Origin: Streptomyces luteolifulvus
Lineage (GTDB): Bacteria > Actinomycetota > Actinomycetes > Streptomycetales > Streptomycetaceae
Length of the DNA stretch: 64,000 bases
Reading direction: 5' to 3'
Assembly: GCF_008806595.1 (NCBI RefSeq)
Contig: NZ_VZRB01000019.1
Span: forward strand, 101,448-165,447
The stretch's first letter is position 1, and the number at the start of each line of letters is the position of its first letter. A program made the translations under genes and the position numbers. This document shows, piece after piece, positions 54,404 through 63,170 of this stretch. The notes under the pieces were generated by a model, which searched no databases, had not been told where the DNA came from, and saw nothing but the letters and a program-made list of their open reading frames with translations.

Positions 54404-55576
54404 GTGGTGACCGAGCGCCGACCGCCACCTCGTCTTTCGTCTCCGGCCGCCGCCTGGTGGGGCGGCCTCGCGGCGGTGGCGTTCGCAGCGGTCGCCACCC
54501 GAGAGGCCGCTTCCTCGGCCGACCTGGTCGGGCCGGTGTGGCTCAACGGGCTGTGCGCGGTCGGGACGGCCGTGCCGCTGGCGACCGGTCTCCGCCATGC
54601 CGTGGTGTCCGTGAGCGTGGCCGTCGTGGCGGCCATGGCGCAGACGGCTCTGCTGACGCCGTCCACGAACCTGGCGATGCCCTTCCTGGCGCTGCTGACC
54701 GCGGCCTTCACCGCAGGCCGGTACGCACCAAGCCGCCGCGTGTCGCTGGCACTACTGGTGCTGTGTCTGGCGGAGGAGTGGGCCGGTCCGATCGCCGTCA
54801 ATGGCGACCCCGTCTGGGATGCCCTGTTCGTCAGCCTCGCCCTGTGGGCGGTCTGGCTGCTCGGGCACTCGGCCCAGACCCGCCTCCGCCTTGCCCGGGC
54901 CGAACGGGCGCGGCGCGACGCCGAACGCGAGCTCGCTGCACAGATCCGCACGGCCGTCACAGCCGAGCGCCACGCGGTTGCCCGGGATCTGCACGACACG
55001 GTCGCCCACGCCGTCACCCTGATGGTGCTCCAGGCCACCGGCACCCGACTGATCGCCCACAAGGACCCCGACGCCGCCGTCACCGCGCTGGCCTCCATCG
55101 AGAATGCCGGCCGGCAGGCCATGGAGGACCTCCGCGCCATGCTCCACGTCCTGCGCCAGGCCTCCGACAGCCCCGACAGCCCGCCGCCCACCCTGGAGCA
55201 GCTCGCCGCCCTCGTGGAAGCCGCCCGTGCCAGCGGCGTCGACGCCGTCCTCGACACCAGCGCGCTGGCCGCCGAGCTGCCCCGGCCGCTGGCCGTCACC
55301 GCCTACCGCACTGTCCAGGAAGGCCTGACCAACTCCGCCCGCCATGCCCCCGGCTCCCCCGTCCGCATCACCGTGCGCACCACCCCCGGCCAGCTCACCG
55401 TCACCGTCACCAGTGGCCCACCCGCCGGCGACCGGCCTTCGCCCACCAGTGGCAGCGGGACCGGCCTGGCCGGTCTGCGTGAACGCGTCACCGCGCTGGG
55501 CGGCACCCTCACCGCCGGCCCACAGACCGACGGCGGCTACACTCTGGCGGCAGCCCTGCCCCGGAGCACCGCATGA
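54404..55576 (+). CDS. Two-component sensor histidine kinase (NarL-type partner)
   Basis: 390 aa from GTG 54404 or 54407; no clear ribosome site, so possibly leaderless. Several N-terminal membrane helices (residues 15-155), then the HisKA_3 phospho-acceptor ERHAVARDLHDTVAHAVTLM, and an HATPase_c domain with AYRTVQEGLTNSARHAPGSP (N box) and SGTGLAGLRERVTALGGTLT (G box). The external signal is unknown. Overlaps the regulator gene by four bases. Confidence 0.92.
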   Translation: MVTERRPPPRLSSPAAAWWGGLAAVAFAAVATREAASSADLVGPVWLNGLCAVGTAVPLATGLRHAVVSVSVAVVAAMAQTALLTPSTNLAMPFLALLTAAFTAGRYAPSRRVSLALLVLCLAEEWAGPIAVNGDPVWDALFVSLALWAVWLLGHSAQTRLRLARAERARRDAERELAAQIRTAVTAERHAVARDLHDTVAHAVTLMVLQATGTRLIAHKDPDAAVTALASIENAGRQAMEDLRAMLHVLRQASDSPDSPPPTLEQLAALVEAARASGVDAVLDTSALAAELPRPLAVTAYRTVQEGLTNSARHAPGSPVRITVRTTPGQLTVTVTSGPPAGDRPSPTSGSGTGLAGLRERVTALGGTLTAGPQTDGGYTLAAALPRSTA

Positions 55577-56235
55577 GCCAGATCCGCGTCCTGATCGCCG
55601 ACGACGAATCTCTCGTGCGCGGCGGACTTTCTCTCATCGTCGCCGCCGCCGACGACCTCACGGTCGTCGCCGAGGCCGCATCCGGACCCGAAACCCTCGC
55701 CCAAACCGACCGCACCCGACCGGACGTCATCCTCCTGGACATCCAGATGCCCGGCAGCGATGGCATCGCCGTCACCCGCCAGCTGCGCGACCGGCCGTAC
55801 AGACCCCGCATCGTCATCGTCACAACCTTCGGCCTGGACATCTACCTCCACCAGGCACTCGACGCCGGCGCCGACGGCTTCATCCTCAAAGACGCCCCCG
55901 CCGAACTCATCCAGCAGGCCATCCGCTCCGCCCACCGAGGCGACGCCGTCCTCTCGCCCCAGATGACCCGCGCACTCATCCGCCGCTACACCAGCCTCCC
56001 CACCCCCGACCCCGCACCACCCGCCGGCTACGACCAACTCACCGCCCGCGAACGCCAAGTCCTCACCCTCCTCGCCCAGGCCCACTCCAACGCCGAAATC
56101 GCCACGGCACTCCACATCAGCGAGGCGACCGTCAAAACTCACATCACCCGCATCCTCATGAAACTCGGGCTCCGCGATCGCGCTCAGGCCATCGTCCTGG
56201 CCCACCGCCACGGCCTGGACCGCCCCGCACCATGA
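55573..56235 (+). CDS. NarL/LuxR-type response regulator
   Basis: 220 aa. Receiver domain with acidic Asp10/Asp11 (IADDESLVRGG), phospho-acceptor Asp56 (VILLDIQMPGSDGIAVTRQL), Thr in VTTFG and Lys in FILKDAP. The C-terminal LuxR-type HTH is LTARERQVLTLLAQAHSNAE and IATALHISEATVKTHITRIL. It forms a pair with the kinase; the adjacent divergent DUF418 gene is a natural target (inference). Nothing ties it to the nar operon 45 kb away beyond family resemblance. Confidence 0.95.
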   Translation: MSQIRVLIADDESLVRGGLSLIVAAADDLTVVAEAASGPETLAQTDRTRPDVILLDIQMPGSDGIAVTRQLRDRPYRPRIVIVTTFGLDIYLHQALDAGADGFILKDAPAELIQQAIRSAHRGDAVLSPQMTRALIRRYTSLPTPDPAPPAGYDQLTARERQVLTLLAQAHSNAEIATALHISEATVKTHITRILMKLGLRDRAQAIVLAHRHGLDRPAP

Positions 56236-56459
56236 CAACAATGCCGTCCTCGACACCCACTGTCCCGTCTCATTGGATCTTGTTTTCGTGGGGTCTTCTC
56301 ACCCGCGATGATGCGCTCTGACGTGACAGGGGACCGCCCAACAAGCGGCCCCGAGCAGGCGGCACCGACGAGACAAACAAGCCCTCGATCAAGTAGACAT
56401 GAACGAGGTCAGGACCTGGGGAATTACGTGACGCCGGGCCCGGGGAATTACGTGATCGT
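56236..56459. other. Intergenic DNA
   Basis: A GGGAATTACGTGA motif occurs twice, 23 bases apart (56419-56431 and 56442-56454), just before the qcrB remnant end. No gene seen. Confidence 0.4.
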
Positions 56460-56810
56460 TCACAGCCGGACCAGGAGCCCACCGCGCACATCGAAGCTGA
56501 TGTGCGGGGTGGATTCGCATGCCTCCGACATGCGCACACCTTGCAGCGGCACGTACCGGCCGTCGTAGACCACTTCGCGCATCTCCGGCTTGAAGAAGAG
56601 GGTCAGCCACACCCCGCTCAGCACCAGCACGAGCAGGCTGTAGAGCGCCAGCTCGCCCAGGAGGAACGACCAGTGGTCCGGAAACGCCTTGCGCAGCAGT
56701 TGGCCACCGTCAAGGACCGGCAGCCGGCCATCTGCGGCGTCGGTGAACCGCTCGCCGGGCCCTCGGCCCGCCTCTGACGTTGGTGCGGCACGCCGCCGCG
56801 CCGCCTTCAC
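56460..56810 (-). pseudogene. Cytochrome bc1 complex cytochrome b (QcrB), N-terminal fragment
   Basis: From GTG 56810 (GGAGG upstream): the typical actinobacterial start with AADGRLPVLDGGQLLRKAFP, DHWSFLLGELALYSLLVLVL, SGVWLTLFFKPEMREVVYDG, RYVPLQGVRMSEA and SFDVRGGLLVRL, then stop. A full QcrB continues with the heme-binding HHW segment immediately after this point. About 115 of about 540 residues remain. A housekeeping bc1 copy must exist elsewhere. Confidence 0.8.
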
Positions 56811-57085
56811 CTCGCCTCCAGGCCTGGCCCACCATTCCCGACCCACCGAATGCCTCCCATCGTCGGCTCCGGCAGCGGTTTCCGGCCGCGCCGGTAGCCT
56901 CGGCGCCCGGCGGGCTGTCGTACGCCGCCGTGCTGTGTATTCCGCGCCATGGATACGGGCGAGTGCCCAAAGCCTGCGAAACACTCTCTGATTGGGCACA
57001 CGCCACCCACCCGGCGGGCGTACGCTTCGGGACTCGCTGTACGGCTACTGGTTCGATGAATCGGCGCTGATGTCGCCCAGCGCCG
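56811..57085. other. Intergenic DNA without a recognisable gene
   Basis: Between the qcrB and GH15 remnants; nothing recognisable. Confidence 0.35.
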
Positions 57086-57089
57086 ATTC

Positions 57090-57640
57090 AGGAAGGCGCC
57101 TCGGCTTTCCAGGGGCCGGTCCAGGTGGCGAGGGTCTGGCGGGTGCGGATGCCGTGGGCGGGCAGCGCACCACGGACGGCAGGCAGCAGCGCGGCATCGA
57201 CCGTGGGGTCGTCCGGAGTGCGCTGCCAGTATCCGTCCGGGTGCTCGCACGTGGCCGAGACGCTGGCCAGGATCAAGTCGGCCAGTACGGCGCAGGATCG
57301 GCGTGCGGATGGCGGGGTGCGGCGGCGGCCATGGCTCGCAGGCCTGCGACGCGGGTCAGGCGGCTGTGGGTCCACAGCTGGTCGTCCGGATACCGGCATC
57401 CGGTTGCCGCCAGCGTTCGGCAATGGCGCGCAGGGCAATGCCGACGGCCTGCCAGGGCGGTCGTCGAGGCGGTGATGGCGTTCGGCTGCAGCGAACAGCA
57501 GCAGGCTTCGCCGAAGCAGTCCAGCTGGAACTGCCGGCCGACGCTGTTGGAGGCGCCTACGGCGGCTGCGGCTTTGCCTAGCGTAGATCTGGTCGCGGAT
57601 TCACACGTACCGATAGCCGTAGTTGCGGCGCCCGCCACCG
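57090..57640 (-). pseudogene. Glycoside hydrolase family 15 protein, fragment
   Basis: Three minus-strand frames together give NSVGRQFQLDCFGEA, WTTSCGP-type residues and DDQLWTHSRLTRVAGLRAMA, then AVLADLILASVSATCEHPDG, YWQRTPDDPTVDAALLPAVR and GALPAHGIRTRQTL. This is the (alpha/alpha)6-barrel segment of GH15 proteins (glucoamylase/trehalase type). Several indels; both ends missing. Confidence 0.65.
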
Positions 57641-58019
57641 ACTGTGTAGAAGTGAGGGCGCGTGTGCGTCACCGCTTCCTGGGGCTCGGTGTGTGGAACG
57701 GGGATACGGACTCCTCCCCCGGTGCCGCCCTGCGCGGGAGGGCGGCGGTTGTCCTGCGGAGCGCTCGCCGCCCAGGAGCCTCGCCCCAAGTCCCCTCACG
57801 GGCCGTTCGCCTACCGCGTCGCCACCGGGCGCGTGCCCTGGACGCATGGGGCGAGAACCGCCCTATGACAAATACGTGATTGCGGACGCCTCCCGAAAAG
57901 GTCGTACGCAGTGACGGTGGTCGCCGGGCTGTTGGAGAGCATGCCGCGGCTGGAAGCCGACGTCGTATTCGGTATGCAGGCCACCGGCTCCCTCAAGGAT
58001 CGGCTCGGTGGCCATAGCG
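57641..58019. other. Decayed DNA without a recognisable gene
   Basis: No family recognised; a frame at about 57910-58020 (TVVAGLLESMPRLEADVVFG) is protein-like but too short to place. Confidence 0.35.
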
Positions 58020-58151
58020 TTAGGTCCGGTGTCCACGGGTACTGCTCGACGCTCCGCTGAACAGTCGGGCAAGGGCCCTGAACGGCAGGGTCACGACAGC
58101 GGCAATTGTGCTGCCGATGGCACGCAGTACGTCGGCGATAGCCCGGAACAT
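58020..58151 (-). CDS. LPFR-motif small protein
   Basis: 43 aa from ATG 58151, six bases after GAGGAGG. Sequence blocks: MFRAIADVLRAIGSTIAAVV, TLPFRALARLFSGAS, STRGHRT. An amphipathic/hydrophobic helix, the TLPFR motif and a basic serine-rich tail match a family of tiny Streptomyces proteins named for LPFR. Function unknown. The perfect ribosome site and conserved motif support a real gene among pseudogenes. Confidence 0.7.
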   Translation of the reverse strand: MFRAIADVLRAIGSTIAAVVTLPFRALARLFSGASSSTRGHRT

Positions 58152-58239
58152 GGTAGGCCTCCTCACACGGGTCCCTGTGTCAAGGCGGACGAGTTCCCGT
58201 GGCACGAGTCGCCACTCCGTGCGGTTGGGACAGACGTGG

Positions 58240-58440
58240 CAGCCGGGATCCCGGTTTACGTCATCACGGCGAAGGCCAGACTGGACGTCGCCAGGGGCAT
58301 GGTTGCGGAGACTGCGAGCAGCACCGTCGGCGAGGCCGCCCGCCTGCTCACCGACTTTGCGAGCCGACGTCATGTCCGCCTCGCTGAAACGGCGTATACC
58401 CTGGTCACGCGCGCCATGGAACCGGCCGTCGTCGGGCGGA
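58240..58440 (+). pseudogene. ANTAR-domain fragment
   Basis: ITAKARLDVARGMVAETASS, TVGEAARLLTDFASRRHVRL, AETAYTLV. This is the three-helix RNA-binding ANTAR domain pattern (A+..IA.G.L.E..G.+..EA...L), but no sensor domain or start is present. Confidence 0.5.
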
Positions 58441-58671
58441 GTCCGCAAAGTTGAGCTCGCGGCGGGCGTTGTCACTGGTGCGGATCCGGGCATCGTTCCG
58501 CAGCATGCGCAGTACGGCGCGTTCGAGGGTCCGTGGGGTGGCGGGGACACCGTAGGGGCCCCTCGTAGCGACCCCGCAAGCGGCAGCCCCGTCGTACGTG
58601 CCGTACAAGTGGGGGCCCGTCATGTGCGGGTACTCGGACCGCATCGGCGAATGGCACCGCCCCGTACGAAG

Positions 58672-59098
58672 GGATGGTCCCAATGACCCAGCATGCCGCG
58701 ACGTCGTGACAACCGACCTGGTGACCGTCGAACCGCAGGCCTCGGTGGAGGAAGTCGCCCAGATGATGCGCGACGAGAAATCGGCGCCGTGCTGGTCACC
58801 GAAGGCGATCCGCGTGGGCTGGTCAGCGACCGCGACCTGGTGTTCGGCTCGGTGGCCGCGGGACGCGACCCGGGCCGGGGCGACAGGCCGACGCGTACAG
58901 CGACGACCTGATCACGGTGGGGCCCGATGGCGACCTCGACGTCGCGCTCGGCATGATTGCGTGAGCACTCGGTGCGCCGGGTGCGGGTCGTCGACCAGGC
59001 TGAGCACGCGGTGGGTGTCGTATCCCTCGGTGACTTGGCCATCGAGCGCGAGTCCGCTCGGCTCTGGCCGACATCAGCGCCGCCAGGCCCAACAAGTG
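58672..59098 (+). pseudogene. CBS-domain protein, multiply frameshifted
   Basis: ATG 58683 region MTQHA, then frames giving RDVVTTDLVTVEPQASVEEV AQMMRDE, GAVLVTEGDPRGLVSDRDLV, VGPDGDLDVALGM, and MREHSVRRVRVVDQAEHAVG VVSLGDLAIE. These are the two CBS motifs of a small stress-type CBS pair protein (about 140 aa). At least four indels. Followed by an intact DUF6480 gene. Confidence 0.8.
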
Positions 59099-59155
59099 AC
59101 CTCCCGCGCACCGCGAAGGACCGCGGGACGAGACAGTCCGAGAGGAGGGCGTGTC

Positions 59156-59377
59156 ATGACCACTCCCGACCCCGAGCCCAAATGGACCCCAGGACTCGAA
59201 CCGGGCGGTCAGGTCTCTCCCGGTGAGACCCCGCCCGCCGAAGGGGGTACCCACGGCATCTCCCACCCCGAGCAACCCGAGCTGCGCAAGGGGTGGGCAG
59301 CGATGCCCCTGACCGTGATCATGATTGTGGTGGCCCTCGTGGTGATCGGGCTGATCGCCATGGCCGTGGCCCTGTGA
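59156..59377 (+). CDS. DUF6480 small membrane protein
   Basis: 73 aa from ATG 59156, eight bases after GGAGG. It has a proline-rich cytoplasmic head (PDPEPKWTPGLEPGGQVSPG, ETPPAEGGTHGISHPE) and one C-terminal membrane helix (MPLTVIMIVVALVVIGLIAM). The head and the single helix match the Streptomyces DUF6480 family. Function unknown. It directly follows the CBS pseudogene. Confidence 0.8.
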   Translation: MTTPDPEPKWTPGLEPGGQVSPGETPPAEGGTHGISHPEQPELRKGWAAMPLTVIMIVVALVVIGLIAMAVAL

Positions 59378-59882
59378 CGAGCTCCGGAGCGCCACATCGG
59401 AGATTGAAACGGCACGATGTCCATGCCGTTGACGGTCGACGCGCAGGCGCACGGTCTGGCCGGGGACGGCACGACCAACGATCAGCTGGCGCTCGCGAGG
59501 TTGGTGGACGTCCCCGGTTGTCCGAGATCTTCTCACGCGACCAGGACAGCGGGTCGTCGTCGTAGTCGACTTCGACATCTGAATTCAGCAGGCGCTCGTA
59601 CATGTGGTGCGAAGAAGCCGTCTCCGCAGGTCACGTGCATGTTGAGGATTCGTCGTCCGGACCCGAAGGGGCCAGGCAGAGAATCCCAGCACATTGTGCC
59701 GCGCCGAACGGCCTTTCCGACGACGCACTGATACGGGGCTCCCGGCTCAGTCGTTTCGCACGTTCATTCCCCTGGGCGCCGCATCACAGCCACTCGCGAC
59801 TCCCGTGTGAGGCCACCTACTTCGGGCACTCGGAGCCCGCGGCGGTCGTCCGGCCCGCTGCTCCAGACGGGAGGCGAAGGAT
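59378..59882. other. Intergenic DNA with one weak minus-strand frame
   Basis: At 59460-59603 a minus-strand frame MYERLLNSDVEVDYDDDPLS WSREKISDNRGRP is protein-like but has no family. The last 100 bases should contain the promoter of the hemerythrin gene. Confidence 0.35.
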
Positions 59883-60446
59883 ATGGGTCATGGTGGGAAC
59901 GTCATCGACGAACTGGTGACCGATCACCGAGAGGTCGAGGAGTTCTTCGGCCGGATCGAGGGGCTACCGTCCGGTGACAAGGACCGCAAGGTGTACGCCG
60001 ACCAGGCCACGATGGAGCTGGTCCGGCACTCGGTGGCCGAGGAGGAGTACCTCTATCCGGCTGTACGGAAGCACATGGCGGGCGGGGACGCCCTTGCCGA
60101 CAAGGAGATTGACGATCACTCCAAGGCCGAGCAGATCATGAAGGACCTGGAGGGGTGCGACGCCGATGATCCCGAGTTCGACCGGCTCATCGGGATGCTC
60201 ATGAGCGAGATTCGCTCGCACGTGGCCGACGAGGAGGAGAACCTCTTCCCCAAGCTGCGCGCGGCGTGTTCCGCGGACACGCTCGACAACCTGGGCGACA
60301 AGGTGCGTCAGGCGAAGAGGATGGCCCCGACCCGCCCGCACCCGTCCGCCCCGAACAAGCCACCGGCGAACAAGTTGCTGGCCCCTGGGGCCGGCCTGGT
60401 CGACCGCATGCGCGACGCACTGACCGGGCGCGGCAAGAAGGACTGA
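59883..60446 (+). CDS. Hemerythrin HHE-domain protein
   Basis: 187 aa from ATG 59883 (GAAGG just upstream). Non-heme di-iron O2/NO-binding or regulatory protein family. Histidines and acidic ligands are seen in LVTDHREVEEFFGRI, ELVRHSVAEEEYLYPAVRKH, EIDDHSKAEQIMKDLEG and RSHVADEEENLFPKLRAA. The last 50 residues are a proline/lysine linker and an amphipathic tail. Could act as an oxygen or nitric-oxide sensor or iron carrier; activity not assigned. Confidence 0.9.
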   Translation: MGHGGNVIDELVTDHREVEEFFGRIEGLPSGDKDRKVYADQATMELVRHSVAEEEYLYPAVRKHMAGGDALADKEIDDHSKAEQIMKDLEGCDADDPEFDRLIGMLMSEIRSHVADEEENLFPKLRAACSADTLDNLGDKVRQAKRMAPTRPHPSAPNKPPANKLLAPGAGLVDRMRDALTGRGKKD

Positions 60447-60739
60447 TCCCCCGCAGGATGGCCGACCGTGGGTTTGGCGGCCCCTGGATAGACGTCGACG
60501 ATCACTTCGCCGATCAGCTCTTCCCGGCACCGGACGGTGATGTCCAGGTACGCCTCGTTGAGGGCCAGCGACGCGGAGTCCGCGCAGCCTGGGCAAGGTG
60601 GGCGTCGCCCTCGGTGAGGTACCCGGTCTTCTGCCGCGGAGTCGAACAGCAGAGGCGATGAGATCACCTGGAGCCGTATGGGGTGATCCGTGCCGGTGCC
60701 GTACACCGGGGCCGGGCCGCGTTCTGCTGGCGGCCTCCC
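60447..60739. other. Intergenic DNA without a recognisable gene
   Basis: Nothing recognisable on either strand between the hemerythrin gene and the sigma-factor remnant. Confidence 0.35.
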
Positions 60740-61068
60740 GCACGCCCACCTGCCGACAGGACCGGCTGATCAGGTGCGGCACGTGTATCTGGGAAGTTCC
60801 GAACAACTCAGCAATGCGGCTCTGTGCCATGTGTCTCCCCGGTAAGTCTCGGCGTGCCCGGCGGTCTCTCCTGGACTCGGCCCAGCACGCGCAGGCCTGA
60901 CAGGTGGTCACGGAAGTTACCGCTTGATCCCGCCTTTGACCGTGGGGACGACGCAACTCTCGAAGGAGTGGCCGCAGTCGGGCCCGTAGCGGTCGACAGC
61001 CGGACCAGACCGAGCACTGCGACCTCGCGCAGGTCCTCGTTGCTCAGTCCGACCAGTCGTTCCGCCAT
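60740..61068 (-). pseudogene. SigB/SigF-type sigma factor, frameshifted fragment
   Basis: From 61068: MAERLVGLSNEDLREVAVLG LVR, shifted to AVDRYGPDCGHSFESCVVPT VKGGIKR, shifted to NFRDHLSGLRVLGRVQE, later RIAELFGTSQIHVPHLISRS. These are sigma-70 region 2 (DLRQVA.LGL..A..RYDP), region 3 (KRYFRDH...RVPRR.QE) and the region 4 helix of stress-type sigma factors. Several indels and a shortened middle. Confidence 0.7.
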
Positions 61069-61225
61069 CGTGAATGCGCATGATGTCTCGCAAATCCTCT
61101 ACAGGGGCGTGTGCGGCACCGCAGGAGCGCGGCCCGCCCACCCCGCACGTACCGGGCCTCGCTGGGTACTCGGAACCGGAATGGCCCTGCAGTGCTGCAG
61201 CCCAAGGGAGAAGAGGTGACGTGCC

Positions 61226-61966
61226 ATGACCGGAGGGGGTGCCCGAGGGCACGGCCAGGAGCATGACGCGACCCCCTTCGTCCCGGGACGGCGCGCGAGG
61301 CTGCCCGGGCTGCGTAAGGCGGCCGCGGACTGCCGGGGCTGCCCGCTGTACCAGGACGCGACCCAGACCGTGTTCGGTGAGGGCCACACGAACGCACGCG
61401 TCCTGCTCCTCGGCGAGCAGCCCGGGGACCAAGAGGACCGCCAGGGCAGACCGTTCGTCGGCCCCGCGGGCAGAGTACTGAGACGCGCCCTCGCGGACGC
61501 GGGCATCGATCCGGACGGGGTGTATGTCACCAACGCGGTCAAGCACTTCAAGTTCACGATCCCCGAAGGCCGTAAACGCCGTATCCACAAGGCCCCGACC
61601 CTCCGCGAGATGACGGCCTGCCGACCCTGGCTCATGGCCGAGCTGAGGGTCGTGGAACCAGAGGTGGTCGTCGCGCTCGGCGGGACGGCGGGCAAGGCCC
61701 TGCTCGGCTCGGGATTCCGGGTGACCGAGCAGCGCGGCGCCCTGCTGCCCTGGCCCGGCCTCGGCGACCAAGGCAGTACAGGCGGCGCCGAGGAAGGGAT
61801 CAGCGGGCTGGTGGCGACGATCCACCCGTCCGCCGTACTGCGCGCCGACGACTCCGACCGCACACGCGTCTACGACGGTCTTGTCGCCGATCTGCGCATC
61901 GTGGCCGACCTGCTGGGAGACGGCGCCAGGTCCGGCCTGCAGGCCGAGGACCGTACCAGGAGTTAG
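61226..61966 (+). CDS. udgX: Uracil-DNA glycosylase-like protein UdgX
   Basis: 246 aa from ATG 61226 behind GAGGTGA. Family-4-like UDG fold with Fe-S cluster ligands (Cys36, Cys39, Cys132; where family 4 has a fourth Cys, this has His106 in NAVKHFKF). The GEQPGDQED motif is at 63-71 and the C-terminal HPSAVLR at 200-206. The UdgX-specific loop KRRIHK (residues 117-122) carries His121, which in characterised UdgX forms a covalent bond to the deoxyribose after uracil excision. So this protein should become irreversibly attached to uracil-containing DNA. Followed after two bases by an Fpg/Nei gene. Confidence 0.93.
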   Translation: MTGGGARGHGQEHDATPFVPGRRARLPGLRKAAADCRGCPLYQDATQTVFGEGHTNARVLLLGEQPGDQEDRQGRPFVGPAGRVLRRALADAGIDPDGVYVTNAVKHFKFTIPEGRKRRIHKAPTLREMTACRPWLMAELRVVEPEVVVALGGTAGKALLGSGFRVTEQRGALLPWPGLGDQGSTGGAEEGISGLVATIHPSAVLRADDSDRTRVYDGLVADLRIVADLLGDGARSGLQAEDRTRS

Positions 61967-61968
61967 AC

Positions 61969-62751
61969 ATGCCGGAGTTGCCAGATGTCGAGGGTTTCTG
62001 TGAGGTACTGAACGAATGTGGCAGTGGCCAGTACGTCCGGCGGGTCGACGTGCGCGACACGGGCGTACTACGCGGGGTCAGCGCCCAACGCCTGCGCCGG
62101 GAGGTGGAGGGGCGGCGCCTCGGCCGGTCGTGGCGTCACGGGAAGTTGCTGATCGTCCCGGTCGCTGACGGAGCCGTCATCGTCTGGCACTTCGGCATGA
62201 CCGGCGAACTGGTCTGCGCACGCGCGGACGAACCGCCGATCGCCCATGACCGCGTCCTCCTGACTCTCGATGACGAACGCCAACTGCGCTACCGCGACCA
62301 GCGCAAACTCCTGGGCATACGGCTGGCCCCAGATCAGCGCGCGCTGGCGCGACTGCTCGACCGGCTCGGTCCTGACGCCCTGGAGATGACACGCGAGGAC
62401 TTCCTGGACCTGCTCGCCGAGCGGCGGGGCGCGGTCAAGGGCGTGCTGATGGACCAGTCCCTCATCGCCGGCCTCGGCAACCTGCTCAGCGACGAGATCC
62501 TCTGGCGGGCCCGTGTGGCGCCCCGGCGCCCGGCGAGGGCCCTCGATGACAGAGAGGCGCGCAACGTGTTCACGGCGATGCGCGGCGTGCTCGCCACTGC
62601 CACCCGCGCCGGGTGCGTACCGCCGCGGCAAACCTGGCTCACCGGTCATCGCGACGACGGCGAACCGGCCTGCCCCCGTTGCGGCCGAGGGCTGCAGTCA
62701 CGCCGCGTCGCCGGCCGGCGTACCGTCTGGTGCGAGCACTGTCAGCATTGA
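61969..62751 (+). CDS. Fpg/Nei-family DNA glycosylase/AP lyase
   Basis: 260 aa. The N-terminal catalytic Pro2-Glu3 is present (MPELPDVEGF). The conserved beta-strand Lys is likely in GRSWRHGKLLIVPV, and the H2TH helix pair is seen in LMDQSLIAGLGNLLSDEILW. A C-terminal zinc finger has four Cys: CPRCGRGLQSRRVAG and VWCEHCQ. The family removes oxidised bases and cuts the strand by beta/delta elimination. PELPDVE replaces the PELPEVE of Fpg. It starts two bases after udgX stops, so the two repair genes are co-transcribed. Confidence 0.93.
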   Translation: MPELPDVEGFCEVLNECGSGQYVRRVDVRDTGVLRGVSAQRLRREVEGRRLGRSWRHGKLLIVPVADGAVIVWHFGMTGELVCARADEPPIAHDRVLLTLDDERQLRYRDQRKLLGIRLAPDQRALARLLDRLGPDALEMTREDFLDLLAERRGAVKGVLMDQSLIAGLGNLLSDEILWRARVAPRRPARALDDREARNVFTAMRGVLATATRAGCVPPRQTWLTGHRDDGEPACPRCGRGLQSRRVAGRRTVWCEHCQH

Positions 62752-62799
62752 TCGCAGTGCCGAGCCAGGGGCACCATCAGGTGCCCCTGCCACCCGGTT

Positions 62800-62865
62800 C
62801 GACAGCCCCGCCCGGGAATCAAGGCGGATCGCCGCGTACAGATCGACGTTGGACTTCGGCGGCAT
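62800..62865 (-). pseudogene. IS21-type IstA, second N-terminal stub
   Basis: ATG 62865: MPPKSNVDLYAAIRLDSRAG, the start of an IstA transposase, diverged from the stub at 30.1 kb. The homology ends within about 20 codons. Confidence 0.6.
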
Positions 62866-62942
62866 CCACGCCCCGAGCCTTCCACCTTGATCGTGGATAC
62901 CTCGACACTGGATCTTGAGTTCAGGGAGGGGCGTCCCGAGTG

Positions 62943-63170
62943 GGGACCTACAAGTACTCGGTGGAGTTCCGGGCCGGCGCGGTGGCGCTGGCCCGTTCGT
63001 CGGGCCAGCCCGTCTCACGCATGGCGCCGAACTCGGCGTGAACCACGAGATGCTGCGGCAGTGGATCAAGACCGCGGAGCACGCCGCCCGAGGCGCTCGC
63101 GGAGAGTCCACGAAGGACACGGAGAAGGCGGCTTTGCGTAGCGCCCCCCGAGCTCCGGTCAGCACCTAGC
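62943..63170 (+). pseudogene. IS3-type OrfA, frameshifted
   Basis: One frame reads TYKYSVEFRAGAVALARSSG QPVSRMA; the next reads ELGVNHEMLRQWIKTAEHAA RGARGEST. This is the HTH of IS3-family OrfA (KYS.EFR..AV.L...SG...), broken by a frameshift near 63035. OrfB is absent. Confidence 0.75.

Noticed and set aside
55573..56235. Idea that the NarL-type regulator controls narGHJI
   Set aside because: NarL-type is only a family name; the pair is 45 kb away and adjacent to a DUF418 gene, with no shared motif found.
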